Positions 32,025-40,386 of a DNA stretch of 64,000 nucleotides are shown here, piece after piece. The DNA comes from Kitasatospora viridis (GTDB taxonomy: Bacteria; Actinomycetota; Actinomycetes; Streptomycetales; Streptomycetaceae), in NCBI RefSeq assembly GCF_007829815.1, contig NZ_VIWT01000001.1, forward strand, positions 3,681,501-3,745,500, written 5' to 3'. Positions within the stretch are counted from its first letter, which is position 1. Each line of letters begins with the position of its first letter. The notes beneath the pieces were generated by a model. The model ran no database searches and was not told where the DNA came from. It was given only the letters and a program-made list of their open reading frames with translations. The position numbers and the translations under genes are program-made.

Positions 32025-32393
32025 GTGATCATCGCCGTGGGCATCGACGTCGCCGGGATCGACCGGTTCGCCGCCGCGCTGGCGCGCACCCCGTCGCTGC
32101 GGGACAAGCTCTTCACCCCCGCCGAGCGGGTGCTGCCCTCCGGGGAGCCCCGCTCGGCCGCCTCACTGGCCGCCCGGTTCGCGGCCAAGGAGGCGGTGGC
32201 CAAGGCGCTCGGCGCACCGGCCGGGCTGTCCTGGCAGGACGCCGAGGTCCGGACCGAGCCGTCGGGCCGGCCGACGCTGCACGTCAGCGGCACGGTGGCG
32301 GCCCGGGCCGCCGAACTCGGCGTGCGCAGCTGGCACCTGTCGCTCAGCCACGACGCCGGCATCGCCACTGCGATGGTGGTCGCGGAGGGGTAG
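32025..32393 (+). CDS. acpS: Holo-[acyl-carrier-protein] synthase
   Basis: The 122-residue enzyme transfers phosphopantetheine from CoA to acyl-carrier protein. The magnesium-binding motifs of the AcpS family are visible: [10 protein letters not shown] near the start and [13 protein letters not shown] in the middle; [16 protein letters not shown] ends it. Position between glmS and the nnr gene matches other actinobacteria. The stop TAG doubles as the first bases of the next gene's -10 element. Confidence 0.95.
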   Translation: MIIAVGIDVAGIDRFAAALARTPSLRDKLFTPAERVLPSGEPRSAASLAARFAAKEAVAKALGAPAGLSWQDAEVRTEPSGRPTLHVSGTVAARAAELGVRSWHLSLSHDAGIATAMVVAEG

Positions 32394-32396
32394 CGT
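32391..32396 (+). promoter_or_regulatory. Candidate -10 of the nnr gene (leaderless)
   Basis: TAGCGT overlaps the acpS stop codon and is followed by CACCCC and the ATG at 32403. The 6-nt distance and absence of a Shine-Dalgarno sequence fit a leaderless transcript. Confidence 0.45.
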
Positions 32397-32402
32397 CACC
32401 CC

Positions 32403-33920
32403 ATGCGCCACGCTCACACCGTCGAACAGGTCCGGGCCGCCGAGGCCGAGCTGGCCGGCCAGCCGCTGATGGACCGGGCGGTGGCCGGCCTCGCCGCCAC
32501 CTGCGCCCGGCTGCTGCGGGAGCGGCGCGGCCGGGTCTACGGCAGCCGGGTGCTGGTGCTGGCCGGCAGTGGCGACAACGGTGGTGACGCCCTGTTCGCC
32601 GGCGCCGCGCTGGCCCGCCGGGGTGCGGCGGTCTCGGCGGTGCTGCTCTCGCCCGAGAAGGCGCACCGGGCGGCGCTGGCCGCACTGCGGGCGACGGGGG
32701 GTCAGGTGACCACGGATCAGAACGTCGGCCTGGCGGACTTCGCGCGGGCGGACCTGATCCTGGACGGCATCGTCGGGATCGGCGGCCGGAGCGGGCTGCG
32801 CCCCGCGGCCGCGCCCTACGCCACCGCTCCGCGCACCGGCCTGCTGGTCGCCGTCGACCTGCCCAGCGGGGTGGACGCGGACACCGGCGAGGTGGCCGGC
32901 GCGGCCCTGCGGGCCGACCTCACCGTCACCTTCGGCACCCACAAGCCCGGCCTGCTGATCGACCCGGGCGCCGGCCACGCCGGACCGGTCCAGCTGGTGC
33001 CGATCGGACTGCGCCCGCCCGCGGCACCCGTGCAGGCGCTGCAGCACGCCGACCTGGCCGCGCTGCTGCCCCGGCCCGGCGCGGAGAGCGACAAGTACCG
33101 GCGCGGCGTGCTCGGGGTGCGGGCCGGCTCCGAGCGCTACCCCGGCGCGGCCCAGCTGGTGGTGGCCGGCGCGCTGCACGGCGGCGCGGGGGCCGTGCGC
33201 TACCTCGGCCGGCCGGGCGCCGAGGTGGTCCGCCGCCACCCCGAGGTGCTGCTCGGCGACGGCCGGGTGCAGGCCTGGGTGGTCGGCCCCGGCTCGGGCG
33301 AGGCCACCGTCGAGGCACTGGACGCCACCTTGGCCGCCGAGGTCCCGGTGCTGGTGGACGCCGACGGCCTGACCGAACTGGCCCGCCGCGGCCCCGGCGC
33401 GCTGGCCGGCCGCACCGCGCCCACCCTGCTCACCCCGCACACCGGCGAGGCCGCCCGGCTGCTCGGTGGCGCGGCGACCGCCGAGCGGTGCGCCGCGGCC
33501 CGGCTGCGCACGGCCCGGGAACTGGCCGACCGGTACGGCGCCACGGTGCTGCTCAAGGGCTCCACCACCGTCGTCGCCCGACCGGACGGCACCGCCCGGG
33601 TGAACCCGACCGGCACCTCCTGGCTGGCCACCGCGGGCAGCGGCGACGTGCTGGCCGGCCTGGCCGGGGCGCTGCTGGCGGCCGGCCTGGACCCGTTCGA
33701 CGCCGCCTCGGCCGCCGCCTACCTGCACGGCCTGGCGGGCCGGCTGGCCGCCGCCGGCGGGAACCGGCTGCCGTTCGGCAGCGTCCACAGCACCGTGGGT
33801 GACCGGGGTGAAGCACCCGTCACGGCTCGGCAGGTGGCCGCGGCACTCCCCGCTGCCTGGCGGAACGCGACCGCACCACAGGGGGGCAGCCAGCAGGACG
33901 CCGCAGGTCTGGGAGACTGA
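32403..33920 (+). CDS. nnr: Bifunctional NAD(P)HX epimerase / ADP-dependent NAD(P)HX dehydratase
   Basis: The 505-residue protein repairs hydrated NAD(P)H. Residues about 1-210 are the YjeF-N epimerase domain (LVLAGSGDNGGDALFAGAAL; AVDLPSGVDADTGEV). Residues about 220-490 are the ribokinase-like dehydratase domain (LLTPHTGEAARLLGG; STTVVARPDGTARVNPTG; WLATAGSGDVLAGLAGALLA). Both active regions look intact. A C-terminal extension of about 25 residues is not conserved. It is just upstream of alr. Confidence 0.93.
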   Translation: MRHAHTVEQVRAAEAELAGQPLMDRAVAGLAATCARLLRERRGRVYGSRVLVLAGSGDNGGDALFAGAALARRGAAVSAVLLSPEKAHRAALAALRATGGQVTTDQNVGLADFARADLILDGIVGIGGRSGLRPAAAPYATAPRTGLLVAVDLPSGVDADTGEVAGAALRADLTVTFGTHKPGLLIDPGAGHAGPVQLVPIGLRPPAAPVQALQHADLAALLPRPGAESDKYRRGVLGVRAGSERYPGAAQLVVAGALHGGAGAVRYLGRPGAEVVRRHPEVLLGDGRVQAWVVGPGSGEATVEALDATLAAEVPVLVDADGLTELARRGPGALAGRTAPTLLTPHTGEAARLLGGAATAERCAAARLRTARELADRYGATVLLKGSTTVVARPDGTARVNPTGTSWLATAGSGDVLAGLAGALLAAGLDPFDAASAAAYLHGLAGRLAAAGGNRLPFGSVHSTVGDRGEAPVTARQVAAALPAAWRNATAPQGGSQQDAAGLGD

Positions 33921-33922
33921 GA

Positions 33923-35110
33923 GTGATGACAACCGCGAACACCACCGGGACCACCATGCTCGCCGACGGAGTGCGCGCCGAGGCGGCGATAGACCTGTCG
34001 GCGCTGAACGGCAACCTGACCGCCCTGCGCGAACGGGTGCAGCACGCCGACCTGATGGCGGTGGTCAAGGCCGACGGCTACGGACACGGCGCACTGCCCT
34101 GCGCCCTGGAGGCGCTGGCCGCCGGCGTCCGCTGGATCGGCACCGCCACCCCCGAGGAGGCGCTGGCGCTGCGCGCCGCCGGGATCGGCCCCGACCGGGC
34201 CCGGATCCTGTGCTGGCTGTGGACGCCCGGCGGCCCGTTCGCCGCGGCCCTGCGCAGCCAGCTGGACATCTCGGTCAGCGGCCAGTGGGCGCTGGACGAG
34301 CTGCTCGCCGCCGTCCGGGAGACCGGCATACCCGCCCGGGTGCACCTGAAGGCCGACACCGGCCTCGGCCGCAACGGCGCCCAGCCGCACGACTGGCCCG
34401 ACCTGGTGGACGCCGCGCTGCGCGCCCAGGCCGCCGGCCAGCTCGACGTGGTCGGCATCTGGTCGCACTTCGCCGCCGCCGACGAGCCCGGCCACCCCTC
34501 GATCCAGGCCCAGCTGGACGCCTTCGACACCGCGCTGGCCTACGCCGAGCGGGCCGGGGTGCGGCCCGAGGTGCGCCACATCGCCAACTCGCCGGCCACC
34601 CTGACGCTGCCGCACGCGCACTACGACCTGGTCCGCACCGGGCTGGCGATGTACGGCGTCTCGCCGATCCCGGAGCTCGGCGCGCCCGCCGACTTCGGCC
34701 TGCGCCCGGTGATGTCGCTGTCCGCGCGGCTGGCGCTGGTCAAGCAGGTGCCGGGCGGACACGGCGTCAGCTACGGCCACCGCTACCACACCCCGGGCGA
34801 GACCACCCTGGGCCTGGTGCCGGTGGGCTACGCCGACGGCATCCCGCGGCACGGCAGCAGCGCCGGGCCGGTGCAGATCGCCGGCAAGTGGTACACCGTG
34901 GCCGGCCGGGTCGCGATGGACCAGTTCGTGGTGGACCTGGGCGGCGACACCCCCGGGATCGGCGAGGAGGTGCTGCTCTTCGGCAACGGCGAGCGGGGCG
35001 AGCCGACCGCCGAGGACTGGGCCATGGCCTGCGGGACCATCGCCTACGAGATCGTCACCCGGATCGGCGCCCGGGTGCCGCGCCGCTACCACGGCGCCAG
35101 CCAGGGGTGA
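33923..35110 (+). CDS. alr: Alanine racemase
   Basis: The 395-residue PLP enzyme supplies D-alanine for peptidoglycan. The PLP lysine is Lys49 in AVVKADGYGHGA, and the second base is the Tyr in HGVSYGHRYHTPGETTLG. GTG 33923 and ATG 33926 are adjacent candidates; GGGAG at 33911-33915 suits the GTG best. The N terminus has a Thr-rich MMTTANTTGTT leader before the barrel. It precedes the hydrolase and tsaE as in other streptomycetes. Confidence 0.95.
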   Translation: MMTTANTTGTTMLADGVRAEAAIDLSALNGNLTALRERVQHADLMAVVKADGYGHGALPCALEALAAGVRWIGTATPEEALALRAAGIGPDRARILCWLWTPGGPFAAALRSQLDISVSGQWALDELLAAVRETGIPARVHLKADTGLGRNGAQPHDWPDLVDAALRAQAAGQLDVVGIWSHFAAADEPGHPSIQAQLDAFDTALAYAERAGVRPEVRHIANSPATLTLPHAHYDLVRTGLAMYGVSPIPELGAPADFGLRPVMSLSARLALVKQVPGGHGVSYGHRYHTPGETTLGLVPVGYADGIPRHGSSAGPVQIAGKWYTVAGRVAMDQFVVDLGGDTPGIGEEVLLFGNGERGEPTAEDWAMACGTIAYEIVTRIGARVPRRYHGASQG

Positions 35111-35117
35111 GCCGGCC

Positions 35118-36263
35118 ATGACCGAGAGCGGCGGTGCCCCCTCCCCGGCCCTCGGACGGGCCGGACTGATCGGCCTCGGTGTGCTGGCCGCGGGCGCCGC
35201 CGCCGGGGTGGCCGTCGAGCGGCTCACCCTGGGCCGGGCGCGCCGCCGGGCCCGTGAGGAACTGGACGCCGTGGCGCCGTTCGGCTCGCTGCGCGGGCGG
35301 CCCCGGCGGGTGCCGGGGGAGGACGGCACCGAGCTGTACGTCGAGGTGGACGAGCCCGCGAGCCCGCTGCCCGGCGCCCCCACCGTGGTCTTCTGCCACG
35401 GCTACTGCCTCAACCAGGACAGCTTCCACTTCCAGCGCGCGGCGCTGCGCGGCGGGCTGCGGCTGGTCTGGTGGGACCAGCGCAGCCACGGGCGCTCCGA
35501 GCGCTCCCGCTCCTACCTGGCCGGCCGCCCCGCCAGCATCGACCAGCTCGGCGGCGACCTGTCCGCGGTGCTGGACGCGGTGGTGCCCGAGGGACCGGTG
35601 GTGCTGGTCGGCCACTCGATGGGCGGGATGACCGTGATGGCCCTCGCCGACCAGCGCCCGGAGCTGTTCGGCCCGCCGGAGCGCGGCGGGCGGGTGGCCG
35701 GGGTGGCGCTGATCGGCACCTCGGCGGGCGACTGGAACTCCGTGGACCTTGGACTCAGCTCCACCGGCACCAAGGTCTGGCGCCGGGTCGGCCCCGGGGT
35801 GGTGAAGCTGCTGGGCAGTCAGGTCGGGCTGGTGGAGGCCACCCGCCGGGTCGGCGCCGACGTCACCGCGGTCTTCTACCGGCGGTTCTCGTTCGGCGAC
35901 GCCGGCCGGGAGGTGGACCCCGGGGTGGTGCGGTTCGCCGAGCAGCTGCTGGACGGCACGCCGATCGACGTGGTCGCCGAGTTCTACCCGGTCTTCGCCG
36001 CGCACGAGAAGGCCTCGGCGCTGGCCGCGCTGCGCGACCTGCCGGTGCTGGTGCTGGCCGGCACCGAGGACCTGCTCACCCCCGCCTCGCACAGCGAGTC
36101 GATCGCCCGGGCGCTGCCGCAGGCCGAGCTGGAGCTGCTGCCGCGGACCGGGCACCTGGTGCAGCTGGAGCGCCCGGACGAGGTGGACCGGGCGCTGGCC
36201 CGGCTGCTGGTGCGCACCGGGCTCCCGCTGCCGGACGGGGTGCGGGAGCTGGCGCGGCCGTAG
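35118..36263 (+). CDS. Alpha/beta hydrolase, membrane-associated
   Basis: The 381-residue protein begins with a hydrophobic stretch (AGLIGLGVLAAGAAAGVAVE) that could anchor it or act as a signal. The hydrolase core shows the oxyanion loop VVFCHGYCLNQDSFHF, the nucleophile elbow VLVGHSMGGMTV, the Asp in LAGTEDLLTPASHS and the His in LPRTGHLVQLERP. The substrate is unknown. It starts 8 nt after alr and is probably cotranscribed. Confidence 0.9.
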   Translation: MTESGGAPSPALGRAGLIGLGVLAAGAAAGVAVERLTLGRARRRAREELDAVAPFGSLRGRPRRVPGEDGTELYVEVDEPASPLPGAPTVVFCHGYCLNQDSFHFQRAALRGGLRLVWWDQRSHGRSERSRSYLAGRPASIDQLGGDLSAVLDAVVPEGPVVLVGHSMGGMTVMALADQRPELFGPPERGGRVAGVALIGTSAGDWNSVDLGLSSTGTKVWRRVGPGVVKLLGSQVGLVEATRRVGADVTAVFYRRFSFGDAGREVDPGVVRFAEQLLDGTPIDVVAEFYPVFAAHEKASALAALRDLPVLVLAGTEDLLTPASHSESIARALPQAELELLPRTGHLVQLERPDEVDRALARLLVRTGLPLPDGVRELARP

Positions 36264-36284
36264 CCCGGGGCCGGGGCCCCGGGC
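36263..36284. terminator. Bidirectional terminator
   Basis: GCCCGGGGCC (36263-36272) and GGCCCCGGGC (36275-36284) are perfectly complementary and lie between convergent genes. The very short loop means the stem would open by a pair or two. Confidence 0.6.
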
Positions 36285-36298
36285 CGGCTGCGGGTGCG

Positions 36299-37459
36299 TC
36301 AGGCGTGGTTGCCCTTGCGGCGGCGGCGCAGCGCCACCAGGGTGCCCGCGCCGAGCGCGATGGCGGCCGCGCCGCTCACCGCCAGCGGCATGCTGTCGCT
36401 GCCGCCGCCGGTGTAGGCCAGGCCGGTGCCGGCCGAGTGGGAGGCGCCGGTGCCGTGCACCGACTTGTCGGCGGCCTTGGCGGCGGCCACGGCGGCCGGG
36501 GCCGGCACCGGGAGGGCGGCCTGCTGGGCGGCGGCCGCGCTGGCCACCGGGGCGGGGACCGGGGGGTTGGCGGCGGTGCTGCTCGTGCTGCTCGTGCTGC
36601 TCGTGCTGCTCGGCGAGTCGCCGGCAGCGGCCGAGCTGCTGGAGGAGGCCGGGGCGGTAGTGGGCGCGGCGGCCTGGATGCCCAGGAAGCCGGTGTTGTC
36701 GGGCTGGAGCCGGCCGATCGGGTTGTCGTGGTCGTCCAGCGTGAAGCCCGGGGCCAGCACGTCGACGAACGCCACACCCGGCACCGGGACGTCGGCCGTC
36801 ACCGAGATCCGCACGGTGAGGTCGATGTAGGAATCGGGGTCCATGAACAGCAGGTCCTCGGGCGAGGCGCCGAACAGGTAGGACGCGGCGGTGTTGCCGG
36901 AGCCCCGCAGCGCGGTGACGGTGTGCCACGACCCGTCGGCCCACTGGACCTCGACCTTCTGCTGGGCCAGGTTCAGCGTGCTGCCGGCGATCGGGCCGAG
37001 CACCATGCCCGGGGCCAGCGCCACGTTGTGCGGGCCGGGGTTGCTGATCCGCACCGTGAACGCGACCGGCTGGCCGCCGGGGACCAGCGGGCCGCCGGTG
37101 ATGCCGCGCGAGTTGGTGGAGGCGTCCACGCCGGGCAGGTTGACGGTCGGCCACTCGGACGCGGGGGCCGTCGGCAGCTGGCCGGGCGCGGTGCTCGGGT
37201 TCGCCGGGGTGCTGTTGCTCGGGGAGTTGCTGGGCGCCGGCTGGGTCGGCCGCGAGCTGCTGCTCGACGAGGCCGAGGACGACGCCGAGGACGACGCCGA
37301 GGACGAGGCGGACTCCGACGGGTGGCCGCTGGGCGCGGCGCTGGCCAGGGTCGGCGCGGCGGTCGGCGCCGGCGTGTCGGCCAGTGCGGCCGGGGCGGCG
37401 AGCGCGGCCAGCGCCACGGAGCCGCTCAGGACGGCCGCAGCCGCAAGACGGATGTTCAT
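36299..37459 (-). CDS. Secreted protein with LAYTG sortase signal
   Basis: The 386-residue protein has a Sec signal peptide (MNIRLAAAAVLSGSVALAAL, cleaved near ALA-DT). A Ser/Pro-rich linker follows, then a DUF-like beta-sandwich region from about residue 105, a second Ser/Thr-rich linker, and a wall-sorting signal: LAYTG (residues 347-351), a hydrophobic helix and RRRRKGNHA. LAxTG is the motif of streptomycete class E sortases. The start at 37459 follows GGGGGA. Function unknown; surface display is inferred. Confidence 0.88.
   Translation of the reverse strand: MNIRLAAAAVLSGSVALAALAAPAALADTPAPTAAPTLASAAPSGHPSESASSSASSSASSSASSSSSSRPTQPAPSNSPSNSTPANPSTAPGQLPTAPASEWPTVNLPGVDASTNSRGITGGPLVPGGQPVAFTVRISNPGPHNVALAPGMVLGPIAGSTLNLAQQKVEVQWADGSWHTVTALRGSGNTAASYLFGASPEDLLFMDPDSYIDLTVRISVTADVPVPGVAFVDVLAPGFTLDDHDNPIGRLQPDNTGFLGIQAAAPTTAPASSSSSAAAGDSPSSTSSTSSTSSTAANPPVPAPVASAAAAQQAALPVPAPAAVAAAKAADKSVHGTGASHSAGTGLAYTGGGSDSMPLAVSGAAAIALGAGTLVALRRRRKGNHA
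36576..36611. repeat. Four copies of a 9-bp repeat (GTGCTGCTC)
   Basis: The unit GTGCTGCTC is perfectly repeated four times. On the minus strand it encodes Ser-Ser-Thr repeats in the linker of the LAYTG protein. The 9-bp period keeps the frame, so copy-number change would only alter linker length. Confidence 0.9.
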
Positions 37460-37671
37460 AAAATCCCCCAAAGCTGACTGATCGTTCGATGAGAAGTTCA
37501 CAAGATCTCCCGGGGACCATAGCGTCCGCCGGACGGCCGCCGGCAGCCGGGCTCCAGCAGCCGGACTCCGGAAGCCGCACCGGCCACCCCGGGCGGACGG
37601 CCGTGCGCGGGCGTCCACCGATGTGGCACGGTTGGCGGACAGGTCCCGGACCCGAGCAGACGAGAGGCACC

Positions 37672-38187
37672 ATGGGCGCGCACGCCACCATCACCGTCCC
37701 TTCGCCGGAGCGCATGACCGCCCTCGGGCGGCAGCTGGCCGCACTGCTGCGCCCCGGCGACCTGGTGCTGCTCTCCGGCGAGCTGGGCGCCGGCAAGACC
37801 ACGCTCACCCGGGGACTGGGCGAGGGACTGGGCGTGCGCGGCGCCGTCACCTCCCCGACCTTCGTGATCGCCCGGGTGCACCCCTCGCTGGTCGGCGGCC
37901 CGGCCTTGGTGCACGTGGACGCCTACCGGCTCGGCGGCGGCCTCGACGAGATGGAGGACCTCGACCTGGACGTCTCGCTGCCCGAGTCGGTGGTCGTGGT
38001 CGAGTGGGGCGAGGGCAAGGTCGAGGACCTCGCCGAGAGCCGCCTGGAGGTGCGGATCGAGCGCGCGCTGGGCGGCGACGGCCGGCTGGACGCGGACGAT
38101 CCGGACGCCGATCCGCGCCGGGTGGTGGTCACCGGCCTCGGCGCCCGCTGGGCCGGGGACGCCGGGCTGGCCGCCCTGGCCGCCTGA
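37672..38187 (+). CDS. tsaE: tRNA t6A biosynthesis ATPase TsaE
   Basis: The 171-residue protein has the TsaE P-loop GELGAGKTT at residues 36-44, TSPTFVIARVH and the HVDAYRL motif. With TsaB and TsaD it makes N6-threonylcarbamoyladenosine in tRNA. ATG 37672 is chosen from family length; GAGAGG lies at 37662-37667. A charged C-terminal extension (LDADDPDADPRR) is longer than in E. coli TsaE. It is divergent from the LAYTG gene over a 212-nt gap, in which I saw no clear promoter. Confidence 0.93.
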   Translation: MGAHATITVPSPERMTALGRQLAALLRPGDLVLLSGELGAGKTTLTRGLGEGLGVRGAVTSPTFVIARVHPSLVGGPALVHVDAYRLGGGLDEMEDLDLDVSLPESVVVVEWGEGKVEDLAESRLEVRIERALGGDGRLDADDPDADPRRVVVTGLGARWAGDAGLAALAA

Positions 38188-38285
38188 CGGCGCTTCGGGC
38201 GGGCCGTTTCGGGTGGACAGGACCCCGATGGCCTGCCGGAAGGTGTTGCGGCCCGGGCGGCGGCCGTGATGGGATGGTCTTTGAA

Positions 38286-38301
38286 GTTAGGTGACCCTAA
38301 C
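38286..38301 (+). promoter_or_regulatory. Iron-box-like palindrome
   Basis: GTTAGG-TGAC-CCTAAC is a 16-bp site with perfect inverted ends. Extended to 38287-38305 it matches 14 of 19 bases of a streptomycete DmdR1/DtxR iron box (reverse of TTAGGTTAGGCTCACCTAA, from memory). It lies 13 nt before a small ORF with a strong ribosome-binding site. Confidence 0.6.
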
Positions 38302-38313
38302 TAGGGAGTCGCG

Positions 38314-38523
38314 ATGACCGCCAGCACCCCCGCCGCCGAGCCGACCGGGTCCGTGCCGCAGGCCGAGCCGACGATGCGTCGACTGCTCGCCTCCTGCGCC
38401 GCGGCCGCCGCCGTCTGCACCCCGCCGGCCGGCGACGAGCAGCCGACGGACCGTCAGCGGACGGAGGATCAGGAGACCACCAGCACCCGGGTGCCGACCG
38501 GGGCGAAGTCCCAGAGCGTCTGA
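38314..38523 (+). CDS. Small putative iron-regulated protein
   Basis: ATG 38314 follows AGGGAG at 38303-38308, spaced 5 nt. The 69-residue product has a short MRRLLASCAAAAAVCTPPA core, with two cysteines, between polar Pro/Thr/Glu-rich ends. It has no known domain or clear signal peptide. Third codon positions are nearly all G or C, as expected for a real gene here. The last 55 nt overlap the 3' end of the convergent gene at 38469-39044. The iron box suggests expression when iron is low. Confidence 0.6.
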   Translation: MTASTPAAEPTGSVPQAEPTMRRLLASCAAAAAVCTPPAGDEQPTDRQRTEDQETTSTRVPTGAKSQSV

Positions 38524-39044
38524 CCGTCCTGCCGGGTGGAGCGGATGCCGCCGGTCTTGGCCTTCGGGTCGGCGGCCGGGGTGCTGCCGTCCACCGCCGC
38601 GCTGAAACCGAAGACGGTGCCACCCTGCTGGGTGAACCGCACCACGTGCTCGACCGGCCGCCCGTCGGTGCCGTTGGCCGCCGCCGCGCGCGAGTAGACC
38701 GTGTAGCTGCCCTGGGCCGGGTTGGCCGAGCCGGGCTCCACCGTGAAGGCGGCCACCACCTGCGGGTCCTTCTTCGGGTCGACCAGCCAGACCTGCTTGG
38801 CGGAGATCGAGTAGACCACCCGCCGGGTGCTGCCGACCGCCGCCGCGGAGGGCAGCGGCTCCAGGCTAGGGCCCGGCGCCGCGCTGGCCTGGGCGGACGG
38901 CGTGGCGGAGCTCGCGCTCGGACCGGGCTGCGCGGCGACGGCCGTCGCGGCGGTGCCCTCGGCCTGCACGGCGAGCACGGTGACCACCGCGAGCGCGGCC
39001 AGGGTCAGGCCCGCGACGACCACCCCAGGACCAGTCTTCGCCAC
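38469..39044 (-). CDS. Membrane-anchored L,D-transpeptidase-like protein lacking catalytic cysteine
   Basis: The 191-residue protein has an N-terminal membrane segment (GVVVAGLTLAALAVVTVLAV), an Ala/Pro/Ser linker and a C-terminal region that resembles the YkuD fold: VVYSISAKQVWLVDPKKD at the start and TGGIRSTRQDGQTLWDFAPV plus GTRVLVVS at the end. In active enzymes the latter reads (S/T)HGCxR; here it is TGGIR and the whole protein has no Cys. GTG 39044 follows GGGAG. A non-enzymatic wall or sensing role is inferred; homology is by motif only. Confidence 0.7.
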   Translation of the reverse strand: MAKTGPGVVVAGLTLAALAVVTVLAVQAEGTAATAVAAQPGPSASSATPSAQASAAPGPSLEPLPSAAAVGSTRRVVYSISAKQVWLVDPKKDPQVVAAFTVEPGSANPAQGSYTVYSRAAAANGTDGRPVEHVVRFTQQGGTVFGFSAAVDGSTPAADPKAKTGGIRSTRQDGQTLWDFAPVGTRVLVVS

Positions 39045-39183
39045 CGTGCGCTCCCGTCTGCTGAAGGACCGTTGCCGGAACCGTCCCTATCGTGCCAGGT
39101 TCCCGGAGCCGTTCCCGGCTGCCGCGAACGTGTGTTCCGTGCTGGGACGAATGGTCGGCATCGGGAAGCCGCGGCCGACCCTC

Positions 39184-39189
39184 TAACCT
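39184..39189 (+). promoter_or_regulatory. Candidate -10 of tsaB
   Basis: TAACCT ends 7 nt before the GTG at 39197, so the transcript may start at the initiation codon. A TTGGAG also lies close to the start, so a leadered message from further upstream is the alternative. Confidence 0.35.
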
Positions 39190-39196
39190 TGGAGCC

Positions 39197-39850
39197 GTGC
39201 TGCTGCTCGCCTTCGACACCGCTACCCCCGCCGTCACCGCCGCCGTCCACGACGGCGCCGCCGTGCTCGCCGAGACCTACACGGTCGACGCGCGCCGGCA
39301 CGGCGAACTGCTGCTGCCCGCGATCGGGCAGGTACTGGCCGATGCGGGGGTGGACAAGCGGGAGCTGACGGCGATCGCGGTCGGGGTCGGCCCCGGCCCG
39401 TACACCGGGCTGCGGGTCGGCCTGGTCACCGCCGCCGCGCTGGGCCACGCGCTCGGCCTGCCGGTGCACGGCGTGTGCAGCCTGGACGCGATCGCCCACC
39501 AGGCCCGCACCGGCGGCCTGACCGGCCCGTTCACCGCGGCCACCGACGCGCGCCGCAAGGAGGTCTACTGGGCCGACTACGACGCGGACGGCCGGCGCAC
39601 CGCCGGCCCCGCCGTGGACCGGCCCGGCGACCTGGAGGTCCGCACGGCCTCGGTCGGCGCCGGGGCACTGCTCTACCCCGACACCTTCCCCGGCGCGGGC
39701 GGCCCCGAGCACCTCTCGGCCGGCGCGCTCGCCGACTTCGCGGTCGCCGAGCTGGCGGCCGGGCGCGAGCTGCTGCCGAACGCGCCGCTCTACCTGCGCC
39801 GGCCGGACGCTCAGGTGCCGGCGGGCTACAAGGCCGTGCTGCCGGCGTGA
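39197..39850 (+). CDS. tsaB: tRNA t6A biosynthesis protein TsaB
   Basis: The 217-residue ASKHA-fold protein is the non-catalytic partner of TsaD. The start LLLAFDTATPAVTAAV, the block GVGPGPYTGLRVGLVTAAAL and the ATDARRKEVYWADY region are typical. GTG 39197 gives the correct N terminus. The TGA overlaps the next gene's GTG (GTGA). Confidence 0.95.
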   Translation: MLLLAFDTATPAVTAAVHDGAAVLAETYTVDARRHGELLLPAIGQVLADAGVDKRELTAIAVGVGPGPYTGLRVGLVTAAALGHALGLPVHGVCSLDAIAHQARTGGLTGPFTAATDARRKEVYWADYDADGRRTAGPAVDRPGDLEVRTASVGAGALLYPDTFPGAGGPEHLSAGALADFAVAELAAGRELLPNAPLYLRRPDAQVPAGYKAVLPA

Positions 39851-40386
39851 GCGAGCTCACCGAGGGGCGGGGCAGCGGGCCCGGTACGCGCGGCGCGCGG
39901 CTCGCGCTGCGGCCGATGCGCTGGTGGGACATCGAACCGGTGATGGAGCTGGAGCACCAGCTCTTCCCGGAGGACGCCTGGTCGCGCGGCATGTACTGGT
40001 CCGAGCTGGCCGACGCGCACCAGGGCGGCAGCCGGCACTACACCGTCGCCACCGACGGGGACGGCGCGATCGTCGGCTACGCCGGCCTGATGGCCGTCGG
40101 CGCCGAGAGCGACGTGCAGACCATCGCGGTGGCCGAGCAGCAGCAGGGCCGGGGCCTCGGAGCGCTGCTGCTGGAGGACCTGATCGCCGAGTCGGCCCGG
40201 CGCGGCTGCGCCGAACTGCTGCTGGAGGTGCGGGTGGACAACACCCGGGCCCAGCGGCTCTACGAGCGGTACGACTTCGCCCCGGTCGGCATCCGCCGCG
40301 GCTACTACCAGCCGGCCAACGTCGATGCGCTGGTGATGCGCCTCGACCACCAGACGACGAACCACACCGAGGAAGACCATGGCTGA
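39847..40386 (+). CDS. rimI: Ribosomal-protein-S18-alanine N-acetyltransferase
   Basis: The 179-residue GNAT enzyme would acetylate the N terminus of S18. The acetyl-CoA motif is [20 protein letters not shown], followed by [19 protein letters not shown]. The first 25 residues are a polar extension before [16 protein letters not shown]. It overlaps tsaB by 4 nt and tsaD by 8 nt, so the three are coupled. Confidence 0.93.
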   Translation: MSELTEGRGSGPGTRGARLALRPMRWWDIEPVMELEHQLFPEDAWSRGMYWSELADAHQGGSRHYTVATDGDGAIVGYAGLMAVGAESDVQTIAVAEQQQGRGLGALLLEDLIAESARRGCAELLLEVRVDNTRAQRLYERYDFAPVGIRRGYYQPANVDALVMRLDHQTTNHTEEDHG

